NCBI GenBank assembly: GCA_030037185.1
Contig: JASHRR010000177.1
Location: forward strand, 1 to 7,410
DNA from: Xanthobacteraceae bacterium
GTDB lineage: Bacteria > Pseudomonadota > Alphaproteobacteria > Rhizobiales > Xanthobacteraceae
DNA length: 7,410 bases
Reading direction: 5' to 3'
Positions 5,886-7,410 of the stretch are shown here, in pieces. The notes below the pieces were generated by a model. That model saw nothing but the letters and a program-made list of their open reading frames with translations, was not told the origin of the DNA and searched no databases. The stretch's first letter is position 1. Each line of letters opens with the position of its first letter. Made by a program: the position numbers and the translations under genes.

Positions 5886-5915
5886 ATGATACGGGCGTCA
5901 ACAGTCGCGTATCAA
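5886..5915 (-). promoter_or_regulatory. Sigma-70-type promoter of the higBA operon
   Basis: On the minus strand, TTGATA (plus 5910-5915) and TATCAT (plus 5886-5891) are separated by 18 bases. Each matches five of six consensus bases (TTGACA, TATAAT). Transcription would start near 5879, just upstream of the higB start at 5866, giving a very short leader. Confidence 0.55.
5887..5914. promoter_or_regulatory. Candidate HigA operator overlapping the higBA promoter
   Basis: TGATACG (5887-5893) and CGTATCA (5908-5914) are perfect inverted 7-bp half-sites with centres 21 bp apart, two helical turns, as expected for a helix-turn-helix dimer. They cover parts of both the -10 and -35 boxes. This fits the known autorepression of higBA operons, but binding is inferred. 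A second small palindrome, TCATTGAATGA, lies at 5879-5889 near the predicted transcription start. Confidence 0.5.
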
Positions 5916-6231
5916 CCAATGGTACAGCTCCAATGTGGGCCGGTTCCTACGACCACGACAGGCAACCAAGGCATCCGATGCGATCGATCCGATCATCGTC
6001 CGATGAAGGCGACTCCGCTTGCAGGCGACATGCCCATCGATGCCGTGACGTTGAGGCGGCTCGAGGCTGGTAAAGCGGAGGGCACAGCCGAACAGGGTGT
6101 CGGCGTCGTCGAGACGCAGCGAATAGACGCCCTGCTCTGTGGACTCCAGGCGGTTTCCGTCCAGATCGAGCGATAGCCGGTCGGTCCCGACGAGTCCTGG
6201 CGTGCGCAGGAGGCGGACCCCGTGGTCGGTC
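5916..6231. other. Unassigned stretch between higBA and the transposase fragment
   Basis: A minus-strand open frame across this stretch includes TDRLSLDLDGNRLESTEQGV and YSLRLDDADTLFGCALRF, which looks somewhat protein-like. I do not recognise a family, no ribosome binding site is apparent, and the frame's start lies inside the transposase fragment. A plus-strand frame (AEQGVGVVETQRIDALLCGL) covers the same bases, so one may be the shadow of the other. It could be a gene fragment cut by the insertion, or non-coding. Confidence 0.3.
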
Positions 6232-6787
6232 TTCATTCTGACCCACTTGGCGCTGCTGGCGGGAACTGACTTCTTCACCGCAGAGGTGCTCACGCTGCGC
6301 GGTCTGGTGACCTACTACGTGCTGTTTCTCATCCATCTTGAGAGCCGCCGGGTGGACATTGCTGGAATCACGGTTCACCCGGATGAGCCTTGGATGAAGC
6401 AAGTCGCCCGTAATGTCACCATGGAGGGATGGGGTGCGCTGCGGGACTATCGTTATCTTCTGCACCATCGTGACACCAAATTTACCCAGTCGTTCCGCGC
6501 CATCATTGCGTCAGGTCGAGTGGAACTGCTTGCGCTGCCGGTACGCAGCCCGGACCTGAATGCCTATTTCGGAGCGCTGGGTGAGGTCGGTGCTTCCCAC
6601 CGGTGAGCGCTCCTTGCAGCTGGCGTTGAGCGAATATGTTGCGCACTATCATGCGGAGCGTAATCATCAGGAGAATGACAACGTCCTGCTGTTTCCTCGT
6701 GACACGCAAACGCGACGAGGCGGTCCTGTGCAATGTCGCGAAAGGCTGGGCGGGCTGTTGCATTATTATCATCAAGAAGCCGCGTAA
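6232..6787 (+). pseudogene. Truncated, frameshifted DDE integrase-core transposase (insertion sequence remnant)
   Basis: The sequence encodes a retroviral-integrase-type (rve) core: FILTHLALLAGTDFF, then a GLVTYYVLF-IHLESRRV strand pair, then LLHHRDTKFTQSFR. After a frame change it continues SERWVRSV ... LALSEYVAHYHAERNHQ and ends LGGLLHYYHQEAA with a stop at 6785-6787. The first catalytic Asp is in AGTDFF (codon 6268-6270). The second, normally in an hDRDxKF motif, appears as His (CAT at 6466-6468). The Glu is in SERW (6572-6574), giving the expected spacing of 34 residues. An apparent extra T at 6567-6569 (TATTTCGG) shifts the frame just before it. After RSV a few residues of the usual KEEC-L--L segment are missing. 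The N-terminal DNA-binding part is absent, and I see no terminal inverted repeats. The element is dead. Confidence 0.8.
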
Positions 6788-6916
6788 CCTGGCGGAAAAG
6801 TCTTGGATGATCCTGTGGCTGGAGGTCGATTCCACCTGTGCAAGCTGCTGGCAAACGCCCAGGTGTCACCGAACCTTGCTTGCGCGGTCGACCGGTAAAG
6901 CCACGAAAGGCTGGGC
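6739..6916 (+). repeat. 13-bp direct repeat pair flanking the transposase 3' end
   Basis: CGAAAGGCTGGGC occurs at 6739-6751, inside the transposase coding end, and again at 6904-6916, beyond its stop. The two copies start 165 bases apart. It may be a chance repeat, or a trace of a slippage or deletion event near the right end of the insertion sequence. Confidence 0.4.
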
Positions 6917-7074
6917 AACAATCAATATTTTGACCATACGGGGATAGATTGTCCCATACGAATATCGCTCCAGTCGGAAGCCCGACACACCGATGACCTC
7001 ATCGCCAAGCCGGAGGTGAAGTGGACACCAGGCGCCGCTCCGTGGATGATCACCGACGCATGCGGGTCACCGCT
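6788..7074. other. No recognisable gene between the transposase remnant and the permease
   Basis: Short plus-strand frames continue past the transposase stop, but their translations match nothing I know and lack ribosome binding sites. The right end of the insertion sequence should lie here, though I could not place it. The bases before 7075 are the 3' flank of the minus-strand permease gene; no clear terminator hairpin with a T tract was seen. Confidence 0.35.
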
Positions 7075-7410
7075 TCAAAATATCTGAGCGATCACGACCG
7101 CATAGGCAATGAACACCACCCCCAATCCCCAAACGATCGCTGGAATCTTTGACCGGCGACCCATGGTGACCTCCAGCGCGATATAGCTCAGCGTTCCCAG
7201 CGCCATCCCGTTGATGAGATTGTTGGTCAGCACACTGACCAGCAAAGTGAGCACGACAGGCGCCGCGTTGACAAGATCGGTCATGTCGATGCGCGCGAGG
7301 CCCTGCATCATTAGCACGCCGACGAGCACAAGTGCCGGCGCGGTGGCTTGCGGCGGGATGATAATAAAGATCGGCCAGAAGAACAGGGCGATGCAGAAGA
7401 AGGCCATGAC
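7075..7410 (-). CDS. NCS2/AzgA-type purine (guanine/hypoxanthine/adenine) permease, C-terminal part
   Basis: The minus-strand frame enters from the right edge and ends at a TGA at 7075-7077, giving about 111 residues of a protein usually about 430-450 long. PPQATAPALVLVGVLMMQGL, the LTLLVSVLTNNLINGMALG stretch followed by TLSYIALEV, and a final hydrophobic segment VWGLGVVFIAYAVVIAQIF match the C-terminal helices of the AzgA/GhxP/PbuG permeases. These proton symporters of the inner membrane import purine bases. Four hydrophobic segments are visible. The ATG at 7405-7407 is internal and not the gene start. The frame is intact throughout, in contrast to the neighbouring pseudogenes, so it probably marks the return to core chromosome. 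Purine specificity cannot be judged from this end. Confidence 0.88.
   Translation of the reverse strand, partial: VMAFFCIALFFWPIFIIIPPQATAPALVLVGVLMMQGLARIDMTDLVNAAPVVLTLLVSVLTNNLINGMALGTLSYIALEVTMGRRSKIPAIVWGLGVVFIAYAVVIAQIF

Noticed and set aside
6636..6947. 103-codon plus-strand open frame over the transposase 3' end
   Set aside because: It lies out of frame with the conserved transposase C-terminus and has no family features.
1..7410. CRISPR array or other regular repeat array
   Set aside because: No set of evenly spaced repeats was seen; the repeats noted are isolated palindromes or a single direct pair.

Overview
The window is GC-rich bacterial DNA, most likely from an alphaproteobacterium of the Bradyrhizobium/Rhodopseudomonas type (order Rhizobiales). 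This rests on the overall composition, on the recognisable protein families (a LivK-type binding protein, an AzgA-type purine permease, HigBA and BrnTA modules) and on recalled resemblance of the first secreted protein to a family common in that group. No search could be run.

Left part (1-2646): about 480 bases without a convincing gene are followed by two intact genes for exported proteins. The first (485-1324) is a Sec-exported protein of unknown function with a perfect EF-hand-type calcium loop. The second (1607-2455) is a Tat-exported member of the Asp/Glu racemase, maleate isomerase and arylmalonate decarboxylase superfamily that lacks the usual catalytic cysteines. A perfect 10-bp-arm hairpin lies between them. 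Just after the second gene is the C-terminal stump of a VOC (glyoxalase-fold) protein.

Middle part (2647-4051): a minus-strand, multiply frameshifted remnant of a LivK-type ABC transporter binding protein, then a small intact secreted protein with two CX4C motifs (3275-3532), then about 500 bases without a recognisable gene.

Toxin-antitoxin cluster (4052-5915): four modules lie end to end. On the plus strand are a broken higBA pair, a 5'-truncated vapC, and broken brnT and brnA. On the minus strand is a higBA operon with a good promoter and a candidate operator; its antitoxin HigA is intact but its toxin HigB carries two frameshifts. No toxin gene in the window appears functional.

Right part (5916-7410): an unassigned stretch, a dead DDE transposase fragment (6232-6787; truncated, frameshifted, with an apparent catalytic Asp to His change), another unassigned stretch, and the C-terminal part of a purine permease running off the right edge on the minus strand. 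The window reads as a decaying accessory region in which mobile DNA and toxin-antitoxin modules have accumulated and eroded between a few intact exported-protein genes and a core transporter gene. I see no clear new multi-gene system. The most unusual items are the cysteine-less exported racemase-fold protein, the EF-hand secreted protein, and the antitoxin kept beside a broken toxin.
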